In this document: positions 26,115 to 35,204 of the stretch, in pieces
Layout: each line of letters begins with the position of its first letter
How positions within the stretch are numbered: the stretch's first letter is position 1
Source: Hymenobacter setariae
Lineage (GTDB): Bacteria > Bacteroidota > Bacteroidia > Cytophagales > Hymenobacteraceae
Reading direction: 5' to 3'
NCBI RefSeq assembly: GCF_007713685.1
Contig: NZ_VMRJ01000001.1
Location: forward strand, 310,001 to 374,000
DNA length: 64,000 nt
Notes under the pieces: generated by a model
Databases searched by the model: none
Seen by the model: the letters and a program-made list of their open reading frames with translations, nothing else
Told to the model about the DNA's origin: nothing
Position numbers and translations under genes: made by a program

Positions 26115-28163
26115 CTAGGTGAAGAAGCGCCACCGCACACCGAGCTGCAGGCGGCGCGGATAGCCAATGTAGAACGGCGAAGCGAAGTAGCCCTCATGCC
26201 CGAGGCCTTGGTTGAGGTAGGCAACCTTGAGGAAGATGGTAGCCGCCTTGATATCGGCCGTGAGAAACACGTTGGCCACCGCGTAGTTGCGGATAGTGAA
26301 GCTGTTTTGCACGTAGAACTGCTGCACGCTGGGGCTATAGCCGTAGCCTTTGAAGGCTGACTGGTAGTAGAGTTCGGCCCCTAGCTGCGCCAACAAAGCT
26401 TTCTTGAACACGTGCGTCTGGTAATATACCCGCGACTCGGTAACGAGCGTCGGGATGCGGAGTACTGTACTATCGGCACTTGCCCCAAGGGTGTATGTGC
26501 CCTGATTATCGAAATACACCTTGCCAACCCTAAAGCGGTGGCGAGCGGTAGCAATGAGTAGCTGTATACTCCCCTCCTTCTTCTGCGCAGGCCCGAGCAA
26601 GGGACTCAGCCGATTATAAGCGGGGCTGATAGCTGGGTCATAGGTGTAGTAGACCAGGCCAGCAATATTGGCAACCGAGAAGCTGGCATCGATAGAATGG
26701 TCGGCCAGCAGCGGCAGGCGCTGCTGCAAGCGTCCCGTGAGCTGGTTGACATTCGTATTATCAAACTTATTCTCTCCTTCGAATTGCCACGTGTAGCGGT
26801 TTCCCTGCTGCAGTTGCTGGGTGAGCGTGGGAGCAGAAGAAGTGGTGAGCAGCTCGGCCGAGAGGGGCCCGGTGCGGATGCGGCCGCGCAGCCAGTATTC
26901 TCCCAGCGGATTATACCCTAGAGGCTTGTATTCACCAGCTACCTCCACCGCATAAATAGTGCGGTAGTTGAAAGATGCCGTGCCACCAAGAAAAATCTGT
27001 GAGTAAGTTCTGGAGAGACTTATCGATGGAGCTGGGGTCGTGGGGTTGATAGAAGTAGCCGGAATGGGTAGCTGCGTGCTTTGGTTTAGCGAGGCGATGC
27101 GGTAGCGGGCGTACACATCGTAGGCTATGCGGTCGGTGCGACCTAGGAAACCCACCGTGTTTTCGGCCTGGCGATAGGTCACGCGGTCGGCCGTCAGCGT
27201 GGGGTTGCGCAGCGGCGTACGGGCCTGGTAAAAGGCCCCGTCGGTGGTAGTCACCGGCGAGTTGAAGGCCCCCGTGAGGTTATTGTCGATGTAGCCGTTG
27301 TACTGCCGCCGAATATCAAACACGTGGTAGGCCGTGACCCCACGCCCCAATAGCCGGTACGAATGAAAGAGATGCAGTTGGTCGCGGTCGTCGGTGTTTG
27401 TTGCGTAAGCCAGGTTAACCTGGGCGCGTTCGTACACGAATAGTCTATTCGGATTGAGCTTGCCCGGCACAATAGTGTCGCTGGCGAACGGCAGCACCCC
27501 GCCCTGCTCTAGGGCACGGTGGCGCGTATCTACAAGGCTCACCAGCAAGTGGTAGCGCTCGTCGTCGGTTTGGTAGCGCGCAAAAAAGCGGGCGGCATTG
27601 TGCTCGACTAAGTTTGCATCGATGCCCCCGCTGGCCCCTGGCCCTACTATTCTGTTAGAGGCAAAACGCTCGTAAGCCGCCCCAATACTAAAGTTTTTCT
27701 TGAGCGAGCGGCTGTAGCTGATTTCGAAAACCTGCTCGCCCGCCCCGCTCTGGATAAAGCGAAAAAATGAGTACGGCGAGCGGCTGTCGTAGTACGGCAC
27801 CTGGCTGGCGTCGAGGGCGTAGCGGTCAAACACGTTGCGCCCTAGGCGGGCCCCCAGCTCCGTATTGGGCTGAAAGAGCAGCGGCCGCGAGGCCGAGCCC
27901 ACTGTGCCGAGTTCTTGCTGAAACGTGCTATCGTGCAGCCAGTACTTCTGCTGGGGCCAGCGCACCAGCGCGGTATCGATGAGCACGCCGCGCGTAGAGT
28001 CGCGCCGCAAATCGGCCTCGTAGATGACACGGGTCGTCTTGGGCCCGTAGAGCACCTTGGTCGAGTCGTCCACAATCTGGGCCTGCCCCAGCAGCGGCGC
28101 GCCCAGCACTAGCCCAAGCAGCAGAAAAAGCCAGCGGGTGGCGGCGGTCGAAGGAAAAACCAT
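26115..28163 (-). CDS. Putative porin of Bacteroidota
   Basis: 682 residues from ATG at 28163; an upstream TTG in frame is less likely. The signal peptide is RWLFLLLGLVLGAPLLGQA. The mature part has DSTKVLYGPKTTRVIYE near the N-terminus and then many alternating amphipathic strands, ending in LQLGVRWRFFT, with the terminal aromatic residue expected for a beta barrel assembled by BAM. It resembles the Bacteroidota putative-porin family. Substrate is unknown. It follows lpxK by 56 bases on the same strand. Confidence 0.82.
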   Translation of the reverse strand: MVFPSTAATRWLFLLLGLVLGAPLLGQAQIVDDSTKVLYGPKTTRVIYEADLRRDSTRGVLIDTALVRWPQQKYWLHDSTFQQELGTVGSASRPLLFQPNTELGARLGRNVFDRYALDASQVPYYDSRSPYSFFRFIQSGAGEQVFEISYSRSLKKNFSIGAAYERFASNRIVGPGASGGIDANLVEHNAARFFARYQTDDERYHLLVSLVDTRHRALEQGGVLPFASDTIVPGKLNPNRLFVYERAQVNLAYATNTDDRDQLHLFHSYRLLGRGVTAYHVFDIRRQYNGYIDNNLTGAFNSPVTTTDGAFYQARTPLRNPTLTADRVTYRQAENTVGFLGRTDRIAYDVYARYRIASLNQSTQLPIPATSINPTTPAPSISLSRTYSQIFLGGTASFNYRTIYAVEVAGEYKPLGYNPLGEYWLRGRIRTGPLSAELLTTSSAPTLTQQLQQGNRYTWQFEGENKFDNTNVNQLTGRLQQRLPLLADHSIDASFSVANIAGLVYYTYDPAISPAYNRLSPLLGPAQKKEGSIQLLIATARHRFRVGKVYFDNQGTYTLGASADSTVLRIPTLVTESRVYYQTHVFKKALLAQLGAELYYQSAFKGYGYSPSVQQFYVQNSFTIRNYAVANVFLTADIKAATIFLKVAYLNQGLGHEGYFASPFYIGYPRRLQLGVRWRFFT

Positions 28164-28219
28164 GCGGAGTAACAACACTCAAATTAGGGGCACCGCTGAA
28201 TGGCAGCACCCGCTTGAAC

Positions 28220-29329
28220 TCATAAAAGTACCAGTGAACTAGGGCTTGCGCCCGGCAGCAGCTGGCGCAGTTGCGCCGCACCGGCCCCCAGCAACGCCAC
28301 ACGCACCGGAATCGTGTACACCGGCAGGCCCGCTAGGGTCTCGGCCAGCGCCGGGGCCAGCAGCCGGGTCGCATCCTTTTCGGTGGTAAAAATAGCCTGC
28401 CCCGGCTGCCACCGCGCCCGCACGGCCCCGAGGTCGGCTGGCGTGAAGGCGTGGTGGTCGGGAAATACAAGCTCCTCGGCCAGCAGAAAACCCACCGCCA
28501 GCAGGTGCTCGCGCAAAGGTCCTGGCTGCGCAATGCCCGTGAGCAGCAGGGCCGGCTGGCCAGTCCTAGGTGCCCCCAGCGTCTGCGCGGCGGCCGTGAG
28601 CGGCTGGGGAGCAGCATAGTCGTAGGCCGAGAACAGCACAGGCACGCCCGACCGGGCATAGCGCCGTACTTGGGTCGTAACCTCGCCTTGAGCCGCAGCC
28701 CCTAGGTCAGGCGGACACTTCGTGATGATGACTACATCGGCGCGGGCGGCCCCGGCGCGGGTTTCGCGCAGGCGGCCGGCCGGCAGCACGTGGTCGTGGT
28801 AAAAAGGCCGTGCCAGCTCGGTGAGCAAGATGTTAAGCGTAGGCTGCACGCGCCGGTGCTGGTAAGCATCGTCGAGCACCACGGTAGTGAGTTCGGGGTG
28901 GTGCTGGCGCAAGAGGTCGAGGCCGAGCTGGCGGTTTTCGGCCACCGCCACAGGCACGCCTAGGGTGCTGAATTGCGTGAAATACTGCCACGGCTCGTCG
29001 CCCACCGTAGCTGCCGAGTCGGCGGCTGTAGCCAAGCGCGGGCCGCGGGTTTGGCGGCCGTAGCCGCGGCTCAAGATGGCCGGGCGCTGGCCCTGGCGCA
29101 GCAATTCCTCAACCACCCAGACCACATGGGGCGTTTTGCCGGTGCCGCCCACCCGCAGGTTACCGACCCCAACAAGGGGTACCCAACCGGCCGCCGAGGC
29201 CTTCCAGCCGCGGTCGTAGAGCCAGTTGCGCACGGCCAGCACAGCGGCGTAGAGCCACGATAAAGGCAGAAGCAGCCAGGTTACTAGCTGGTGCCGGATG
29301 CTTGGTGCTGGGGGGGGGCTAGGCCGCAT
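28220..29329 (-). CDS. lpxK: Tetraacyldisaccharide 4'-kinase
   Basis: 369 residues from ATG at 29329; the open frame beyond this runs into the divergent neighbour. A membrane-associated N-terminal helix (LLLPLSWLYAAVLAVRNWLY) precedes VGVGNLRVGGTGKTPHVVWV, the unusual LpxK Walker A at about 52-68. VVLDDAYQHRRV holds the catalytic Asp and FPDHHAFTPADL the distal conserved block. It phosphorylates the lipid A disaccharide at the inner membrane. Confidence 0.95.
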   Translation of the reverse strand: MRPSPPPAPSIRHQLVTWLLLPLSWLYAAVLAVRNWLYDRGWKASAAGWVPLVGVGNLRVGGTGKTPHVVWVVEELLRQGQRPAILSRGYGRQTRGPRLATAADSAATVGDEPWQYFTQFSTLGVPVAVAENRQLGLDLLRQHHPELTTVVLDDAYQHRRVQPTLNILLTELARPFYHDHVLPAGRLRETRAGAARADVVIITKCPPDLGAAAQGEVTTQVRRYARSGVPVLFSAYDYAAPQPLTAAAQTLGAPRTGQPALLLTGIAQPGPLREHLLAVGFLLAEELVFPDHHAFTPADLGAVRARWQPGQAIFTTEKDATRLLAPALAETLAGLPVYTIPVRVALLGAGAAQLRQLLPGASPSSLVLL

Positions 29330-29396
29330 ACGCCTACAAAGGTCGGCCTTTTTCAGCGGTCCTGCGTACCCATGCCCCACCCTACTTATCGTTTCA

Positions 29397-30083
29397 ATGC
29401 CCGATTTTGCCACTCGCATGCTGCACCTGCTGCGCAGCTTTCCCCTTCCCGATTCGCCGCTGCCGGGCAGCGTAGAAGTTCGCCGCTCGGCCGAAGACCC
29501 GGCCGTGGCGGGCATCATCACGGCGTTTGCGCAGAAATACTACCGCGGCAACGGGCAGCGCGTGGGCATCTTCGGCATCAATCCCGGCCGCTTTGGCGGG
29601 GGCCGCACCGGCGTGGCCTTCACCGACCCGGTGGCCCTCACCGATATCTGCGGCATCGCTCATAGCCTGCCCAAGCAGCGGCGCGAGCTGTCGAGCGAAT
29701 TCGTATACCAGTTTATTGCCGAGCTCGGTGGCCCCACGCCGTTTTACGAGCACTTTTTTCTGAGCTCCATTTACCCGCTAGAGCTCACGCACGCCGGCAA
29801 GAATTATAACTACTACGACTCCCCGGCCGTCATCAAGGCCCTGTGGCCAGATATGCGCCTCTCGCTGACCGAGCAAGCCGAGCAGCTGCATCTGCGCCGC
29901 GACGTGGCCGTGAGCCTAGGCCGCCGCAACGGCGAGTTTCTGCGCCGGCTCAACGATGAGCTTGGGCTCTTCGACCGCATCGAAATCCTTGACCACCCAC
30001 GCTTTCTTATGCAATACCGCCGCCGGTTCTTGGCCGAAAACGTGGCCCGCTACGTGGAGGTGCTGGGTGGGCTGCTGCCCTAG
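29397..30083 (+). CDS. SMUG2-family uracil-DNA glycosylase-like protein
   Basis: 228 residues from ATG at 29397. GIFGINPGRFGGGRTGVAFTDP (about 58-79) is the active-site loop of the SMUG2/DUF4918 group, and HPRFLMQYRRR near 200 matches the second His-containing motif HP. PFYEHFFLSSIYPLEL is the conserved middle segment. It should remove uracil or damaged pyrimidines from DNA. It is divergent from lpxK with 67 bases between start codons. Confidence 0.88.
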   Translation: MPDFATRMLHLLRSFPLPDSPLPGSVEVRRSAEDPAVAGIITAFAQKYYRGNGQRVGIFGINPGRFGGGRTGVAFTDPVALTDICGIAHSLPKQRRELSSEFVYQFIAELGGPTPFYEHFFLSSIYPLELTHAGKNYNYYDSPAVIKALWPDMRLSLTEQAEQLHLRRDVAVSLGRRNGEFLRRLNDELGLFDRIEILDHPRFLMQYRRRFLAENVARYVEVLGGLLP

Positions 30084-30110
30084 GGCTCCCCTGCGCGGCT
30101 CGGGGCCCGT

Positions 30111-30118
30111 TACCTTTG
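30111..30118 (+). promoter_or_regulatory. Candidate -7 element (TACCTTTG) upstream of the Nif3-like gene
   Basis: Matches TAnnTTTG; no TTG is found 20 bases upstream. It lies 90 bases before the likely GTG start. Confidence 0.4.
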
Positions 30119-30207
30119 CCCACAACTAGCGCTTGGTACGTCCTCCAGACCAGCGGCACGCTGAGCAAGAGAAGCACCGGCTGTTGTTCACTCTGTCTCT
30201 ACTCCCT

Positions 30208-31323
30208 GTGCCCACCGTTCAAGACCTAGCGCGGCTGCTCGAAGCCGCCGCCCCCCTCACCTACCAAGAAAGCTACGACAACGCTGGCTTGCAATGCGGC
30301 CTACCGAGTGCCGAGATTACGGGCGTGCTCATTGCCCTCGATTGCACGCCCGCCGTGGTAGCCGAAGCCGCGCAGCGCGGTTGCAATGTGGTCGTGTGTC
30401 ACCACCCTGTTATTTTCCGACCACTCAAGCGCCTCACTGGCAAGGGCTTGGTGGAGCAGACTATCATGGCTGCCCTTAAGGCCGACGTAGCCATCTACGC
30501 CGCCCACACCAACCTCGACAACGTGCGCCAGGGCGTGAATGCCAAGCTAGCCGAAAAGCTGGGCTTGGTTAATACCCGCATCTTGGCGCCTAAAACCGGT
30601 ACGCTAGCCCGCCTCAGCACCTACGTGCCCAATACGCCAGACTACCCTGGCCTAGCCGACCGAGTGTTGCAAGCCATGTACGCTGCTGGGGCGGGCCAGG
30701 TCGGCGACTATAAAGACTGTAGCTTCCAAACGCCTGGCACGGGCACCTTCACACCGGGCCCAGTTGCTCAGCCTGCTATTGGGTTGCAGTTGCAGGCCGA
30801 AGCTGTATCCGAAATCAAGCTCGAAGTGCTCTTGCCCCTGCACCGGCAAGACGCGGTACTAGCAGCTCTGCGCCAAGCACACCCCTACGAAGAAGTAGCC
30901 TACGAGCTCGTGAAGCTCGAAAACCAGCACCAGGACGTGGGCGCGGGCATGGTGGGCGAGCTACCCAAAGCCCTAGCTCCGGCTGAGTTTCGCCAGCGCC
31001 TCAAGCAGGCCCTAGGGGTGCCAGTGGTTAAGTATACGGCCTTCGAGCAACCCATCAAGAAGGTAGCCTTATGCGGCGGCGCAGGCAGCTTTCTGACCGG
31101 TGCAGCGGTGGCCAGCGGGGCTGACGCCTACGTAACGGGCGACGTGAAATACCACGAGTTTTTTGCGCCCGAAGGCCGGCTGATGCTCTGCGACGTGGGG
31201 CATTTTGAGAGCGAGCAGTTTACGGGCGAAATCTTCCGGGATTTGCTGCTGGGAACGTTCGGTCGTACTTTTGCGGTCTTATTCGCTGAAACTCCCACGA
31301 ATCCCGTTCAATATGACTGCTAA
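30208..31323 (+). CDS. Nif3-like dinuclear metal centre protein
   Basis: 371 residues from GTG at 30208, chosen because PTVQDLARLLEAAAPLTYQESYDNAGLQCG matches the normal N-terminus; TTG at 30184 is an alternative. Metal ligands are visible in VVCHHPVIF (about 70), YAAHTNLDNV (about 105) and, at the end, GDVKYHEFFAPEGRLMLCDVGHFESEQ. The middle 130 residues are the inserted domain of the long YqfO-type members (LPLHRQDAVLAALRQAHPYEEVAYE). The biochemical role is debated. Its stop overlaps the start of the next gene, so they are translationally coupled. Confidence 0.9.
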   Translation: MPTVQDLARLLEAAAPLTYQESYDNAGLQCGLPSAEITGVLIALDCTPAVVAEAAQRGCNVVVCHHPVIFRPLKRLTGKGLVEQTIMAALKADVAIYAAHTNLDNVRQGVNAKLAEKLGLVNTRILAPKTGTLARLSTYVPNTPDYPGLADRVLQAMYAAGAGQVGDYKDCSFQTPGTGTFTPGPVAQPAIGLQLQAEAVSEIKLEVLLPLHRQDAVLAALRQAHPYEEVAYELVKLENQHQDVGAGMVGELPKALAPAEFRQRLKQALGVPVVKYTAFEQPIKKVALCGGAGSFLTGAAVASGADAYVTGDVKYHEFFAPEGRLMLCDVGHFESEQFTGEIFRDLLLGTFGRTFAVLFAETPTNPVQYDC

Positions 31324-32080
31324 CTCCGCCGCCGTGGTCAACCCGGCTGATGCGCCCATTTCGGCCAAGCTCGAAGCGCTGCTCAACCTGCAACGCATTG
31401 ATTCGCAGCTCGATGAAATCCGGCGTGTGCGCGGCGACCTGCCCGAAGAAGTCCGCGACCTGGAAGACGAGATTGCCGGCTACGAAGCCCGCGTAAAACG
31501 CTTCGACGACGAAATCAGCGGCCTCAACGACCAGATTAAGCAGCGCAAAGCCGCTACGAAAGAGGCGGAAGGCCTCATCAAGCGCTACGAAGAGCAGCAA
31601 ACCAACGTACGCAACAACCGTGAGTACGAGGCTATTGCCAAGGAAATCGAGCTCCAGCGCCTGGAAATCCAGATTTCGGACAAGAAAATCAAAGAAGCTC
31701 AGTACCAGATTGAGCAAAAGAACACTGAGGCTAATGTGACGCGCCAGCGCCTCGACGAGCGCCGCAAGGACCTCGACACCAAGAAAAGCGAGCTCGACAC
31801 CATCGTGGCGGAAAACGAGGCAGAGGAAAAAACCCTCATGACCGAGCGCGAAACCGCTACCCAGCCCGTAGAGCCCCGCCTGCTGACGGCCTACGACCGC
31901 ATTCGCGGCAACATGCGCAACCGCCTGGCGGTAGTGCTGGTGCGCCGCGATGCCTGCGGTGGCTGCTTCAACACGGTGCCCCCGCAGCGCCAGGCCGACA
32001 TCATTTCGCACAAGAAAATTATCGTGTGTGAGCACTGCGGCCGCATTTTGGCCGACGTAGAAGGCAAGCAAGCCGCTTAG
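31313..32080 (+). CDS. Coiled-coil protein with C-terminal C4 zinc ribbon
   Basis: 255 residues from ATG at 31313, overlapping the previous stop by 11 bases. About 15-190 is a long two-helix coiled coil (LEALLNLQRIDSQLDEIRRV, then heptads with NNREYEAIAKEIELQ at the turn). The ribbon has CGGCFNTVPPQ and CEHCGRIL, with four cysteines. This matches the C4-type zinc ribbon family paired with Nif3-like genes in many bacteria, proposed to bind nucleic acid; the role is not proven. Confidence 0.92.
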   Translation: MTANSAAVVNPADAPISAKLEALLNLQRIDSQLDEIRRVRGDLPEEVRDLEDEIAGYEARVKRFDDEISGLNDQIKQRKAATKEAEGLIKRYEEQQTNVRNNREYEAIAKEIELQRLEIQISDKKIKEAQYQIEQKNTEANVTRQRLDERRKDLDTKKSELDTIVAENEAEEKTLMTERETATQPVEPRLLTAYDRIRGNMRNRLAVVLVRRDACGGCFNTVPPQRQADIISHKKIIVCEHCGRILADVEGKQAA

Positions 32081-32101
32081 GTTACTGATTTTGTCTTTAA
32101 G

Positions 32102-32133
32102 AAAAAGGAACGGCTTTGGTCGTTCCTTTTTTT
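32102..32133 (+). terminator. Terminator after the zinc-ribbon gene
   Basis: Stem AAAAAGGAACG/CGTTCCTTTTT with 8-base loop and a T-rich 3' side. Confidence 0.88.
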
Positions 32134-32147
32134 ATATCAGCTTGTTT

Positions 32148-33689
32148 ATGAGCTTTCTCGCGAAGGTGCGCAGAGGATTATGCAGAGGGGTGCAGGGCCT
32201 GGCGGTTGGGCTATGCTTGCCCTCGGCTAGCCTCTGCGCCCCTTTGCACGAGATTCGCCAAGTCGTACTTGAGACGAAAGCCACGCCAGAAGCCCTCTCG
32301 CCCGGCGCCCGCCGCGCCTACGCCGAGCTGCTGAAGCTAAAAGTCGGCACCTGCCGCCAGTTGCTAGCCGCCGAGCCCGCCACCGCGCCCGGGACGCTAC
32401 TCGTGGCCGATTGCGCCGACTTCGTAGCGCTCATTATCAGCCAAGATGCCAGCCAGTACGAGGCGACCATGGCTGCCCACGACGCCCGGCTGGCCGTGCT
32501 CGAAAAAACCCCTGCCAACGCTCTGCGCGACTATGCCCAGGCTGAAATCAGCCTGCATCAAGCGCTCAGTCAAATTGGCTTTCACCACGAGGTGCGCGGG
32601 GCCTGGAACCTGCGCCGCACGGCTGGGCTAATGCAGGCCGTGGCCACCCGCTACCCGGCGTTTATTCCGGCCCGCAAGACCCTAGGACTGTGCCAGTTCG
32701 GCATCGGGTCGCTACCCGAAGGCTACCATTGGTTTTTGCGGCTGCTGGGCCTGCGCGGCAGTGTGGAGGAAGGCCTGCGCAACCTAGGGCTGGCCGCCAC
32801 GCAGCCGAATGATTTTCAGACCGAAAGCCAGATTCTATTGGCGCTCATTCGAGAATCGTACTATAAGCAGGGTTCTGAGAGCCTGGCCCTAGCCTACCGC
32901 CTGGCCCGTGACCAGCCCGACAACCTTTTATTCAACTACCTAGTTGTCAGCCTCAACAAGCGCCAGCACCATGGCGATGAGGCACTAGCCGCCTACCGCA
33001 CCCGGCCAACGGGGCCGGCGTATTATCCGCTCGGCTTTGTGCACCACCTAGCTGGCGACCTGCTGCTGTACAAGGGCGACTACGCGGCCTCGCTGGCCGA
33101 AAACGAGCAGTTTCTGCGCGAGTACCGGGGCGACTACTACCGCAAGGACGCGGCATTTAAGCTCTACCTGGCGGCCTGGCTGGGTGGCGCGCCACCCGCC
33201 ACCTGCGAGCGCTACCGCCAGCAAATCAACCTAGGCGGCCCGCTCACGATTGAGGAAGACATTTACGCCCAGCGCTTTTACCACGATGCGCAGACCCTCA
33301 ACGCCACTCTCACCCGCGCCCGCCTCCAGACTGATGGCGGCTACTACGCGCAGGCCTTGAGCACCTTGCAGCAGTTCCGGCTCACCGCCGCTACGCCCGC
33401 CCGCGACCAGCTCGAGGCGCCCTACCGCCGTGCTCGCGTGTGGCAGGGCCTTGGCCGCCTCGATTCGGCCCGCGCCGACTACTTGCGCACGCTGCGCCGC
33501 TCGGCCTCCCTAGGTGAGCCCGCGTACTACTTCGCGCCCCAAGCGGCCTTGCAGCTTGGTTACCTGGCCCAGGCGGCCGGGCAGCGGGCAGCAGCAAAAG
33601 CGTATTTTGAGCGGGCCGTGGCCTATCCCAAACATGAATACAAAAACAGCACCGACCAAAAAGCCAAGCTAGCATTGCGCCAGCTGTAA
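32148..33689 (+). CDS. Exported TPR-repeat protein, function unknown
   Basis: 513 residues from ATG at 32148, which gives a signal-like N-terminus (RRGLCRGVQGLAVGLCLPSASLCA). The frame is open to 32091 but crosses the terminator. The body is all-helical with TPR-type pairs, clearest in ESLALAYRLARDQPDNLLFNY, ALSTLQQFRLTAATPARDQL and RVWQGLGRLDSARADYLRTL, and a final AKAYFERAVAYP. It resembles Bacteroidota proteins of unknown role that score tissue-like TPR arrays; I do not recognise a specific family. Confidence 0.75.
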   Translation: MSFLAKVRRGLCRGVQGLAVGLCLPSASLCAPLHEIRQVVLETKATPEALSPGARRAYAELLKLKVGTCRQLLAAEPATAPGTLLVADCADFVALIISQDASQYEATMAAHDARLAVLEKTPANALRDYAQAEISLHQALSQIGFHHEVRGAWNLRRTAGLMQAVATRYPAFIPARKTLGLCQFGIGSLPEGYHWFLRLLGLRGSVEEGLRNLGLAATQPNDFQTESQILLALIRESYYKQGSESLALAYRLARDQPDNLLFNYLVVSLNKRQHHGDEALAAYRTRPTGPAYYPLGFVHHLAGDLLLYKGDYAASLAENEQFLREYRGDYYRKDAAFKLYLAAWLGGAPPATCERYRQQINLGGPLTIEEDIYAQRFYHDAQTLNATLTRARLQTDGGYYAQALSTLQQFRLTAATPARDQLEAPYRRARVWQGLGRLDSARADYLRTLRRSASLGEPAYYFAPQAALQLGYLAQAAGQRAAAKAYFERAVAYPKHEYKNSTDQKAKLALRQL

Positions 33690-33716
33690 CCCGCTGTATC
33701 GTGCGCTATAAGGAGG

Positions 33717-33779
33717 ACCCTGCGGGTCCGCACGTATTGCGTACCTCACTTTGCCTACCCCCACGCGGACCCGCAGGGT
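33717..33779. repeat. Inverted repeat between TPR and pabB genes
   Basis: 15-bp perfect arms ACCCTGCGGGTCCGC (33717-33731) and its complement (33765-33779) around a 33-base centre. It fills almost the whole intergenic space and lacks a T run, so it looks like a small palindromic element rather than a terminator. Confidence 0.6.
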
Positions 33780-33791
33780 TCACGGTATTTC

Positions 33792-35075
33792 ATGCTTCGC
33801 ATTCCGCTTTCCGACTTACCTACTGATTTTCGCCACCGCGCCTTGCAGTGGGCGGCGCAATTTCCACACTGTGCTTACTATGAGCACAATGATTTGCAGC
33901 AGTCGGCCCCCGGTACCTTTAGCCGGCTACTGGCCGTGGCCCCAGCCGCGCCGGTAGCCCCGGCTTCGCTAGCCGAACTGGCCGCTTATCTGAGTGGGGA
34001 GCCAGAGCGGCCGGGGCCGTACTGCGGCTTTGTAACGTATGAGGTCAAAGACGAAATCGAGGCGCTGCACAGCCAAAATTTCGCGGGTTTGGCCTGGCCC
34101 GGCCTACATTTCTTTCAGCCCGAAACCTACCTGCATTGGCTGCCCGATGCCGTGGAGCTACACGGCCGCACGACTGGCGTGCTGGCGGCTATTCTGGCAA
34201 CCGAAGTACCCGCTGCCGCTCTAGCTGCCGTGCCGCCGCTGCGCCCTCGTATGCCGCGCGCCGACTACCTAGGGGCTGTTGAAGCTGTGCGCGAAGACAT
34301 CCTCAATGGGGAAGTATATGAGCTGAACCTATGTCAGGAATTCTACGCCGAAAACGTGGTACTCGACCCAGTAGCTGCCTTTTGGCAACTCAACGCGGTT
34401 TCGCCGGCGCCCTACGCGGGCTTTTTGCGCCACCACGACCACTACCTGCTATGCGCCTCACCCGAGCAGTTTATTGCTAGTCGAGAGGGCGTTATCACAT
34501 CGCAGCCCATTAAGGGCACGCGGCGGCGCGGCCCCACCCCAGCCGAGGATGAGGCGCAACGCCTAGCCTTACTGCACGACGAAAAGGAGCGCGCCGAAAA
34601 CTTAATGATAGTAGACCTCGTGCGCAACGACCTCGCCCGCGTGGCTCGGCCAGGCAGCGTGCGCGTGCCCGAGCTGTTTGGCACCTACGGCTTCCGGCAC
34701 GTGTGGCAGCTGATTTCGACTGTTGCGGCTGAGCTGCGCACGGATGCTGACCTAGGCGACATTCTGCGTGCTACCTTCCCGATGGGCTCCATGACCGGCG
34801 CACCCAAGATTCGCGCCATGCAGCTCATCGAGCACTACGAGCGCAGCCGGCGCGGCCTCTACAGTGGTAGTTTTGGCCTGGTTTGGCCCGATGAAGGTTT
34901 CGAGTTTAACGTCGTGATTCGCAGCCTCCAATACCGCATCGATACCGGCTACCTCAGCTTGCAAGTAGGCTCGGCCATCACCTACGACTCGGTACCTGAG
35001 CACGAATACCAAGAGTGTTTGTTAAAAGCTCAAGGCGTGCTGCAAGCACTTTCGACAGTTATTAGTCAGGAATGA
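33792..35075 (+). CDS. pabB: Aminodeoxychorismate synthase component I
   Basis: 427 residues. The chorismate-binding domain shows YELNLCQEFYAENV, SPEQFIASREGVITSQPIKGTRRRG, ENLMIVDLVRNDLARVARPG and FPMGSMTGAPKIRAMQLIEH, all typical. PIKGTRRRG marks the PabB side of the family over TrpE (which has PIAGTRPRG), though this alone is not decisive. It aminates chorismate for 4-aminobenzoate and folate. No pabA or pabC is next to it. Confidence 0.9.
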   Translation: MLRIPLSDLPTDFRHRALQWAAQFPHCAYYEHNDLQQSAPGTFSRLLAVAPAAPVAPASLAELAAYLSGEPERPGPYCGFVTYEVKDEIEALHSQNFAGLAWPGLHFFQPETYLHWLPDAVELHGRTTGVLAAILATEVPAAALAAVPPLRPRMPRADYLGAVEAVREDILNGEVYELNLCQEFYAENVVLDPVAAFWQLNAVSPAPYAGFLRHHDHYLLCASPEQFIASREGVITSQPIKGTRRRGPTPAEDEAQRLALLHDEKERAENLMIVDLVRNDLARVARPGSVRVPELFGTYGFRHVWQLISTVAAELRTDADLGDILRATFPMGSMTGAPKIRAMQLIEHYERSRRGLYSGSFGLVWPDEGFEFNVVIRSLQYRIDTGYLSLQVGSAITYDSVPEHEYQECLLKAQGVLQALSTVISQE

Positions 35076-35082
35076 GCGCGCT

Positions 35083-35109
35083 ATCGCTTTGCTGCGCTCG
35101 CAATGACAA
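35083..35109. repeat. Half copy of the TTGTCATTGCGAG dispersed repeat
   Basis: ATCGCTTTGCTGCGCTCGCAATGACA is the complement of TGTCATTGCGAGCGCAGCAAAGC, the same outer arm as the element at 25124-25230. The matching second arm is missing or degraded (a weak GTCATT at 35128-35142). Confidence 0.6.
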
Positions 35110-35158
35110 ACAGTTACGAGGTCGCTCTGTCATTCTGTCATTTCCCAACGCTATTTTG

Positions 35159-35166
35159 TATCTTTG
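35159..35166 (+). promoter_or_regulatory. Candidate -7 element (TATCTTTG) of the miaB operon
   Basis: A perfect TAnnTTTG about 39 bases before the miaB ATG. The -33 position shows CTGT rather than TTG. Confidence 0.5.
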
Positions 35167-35204
35167 TTATGGCCTGGCTCCTAGCCTAGGGCCTCTTGCC
35201 TGCT

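Noticed and set aside
31220..32071. 283-codon frame on the minus strand
   Set aside because: It is the mirror of the coiled-coil zinc-ribbon gene, which has clear motifs and coupling to the Nif3-like gene.
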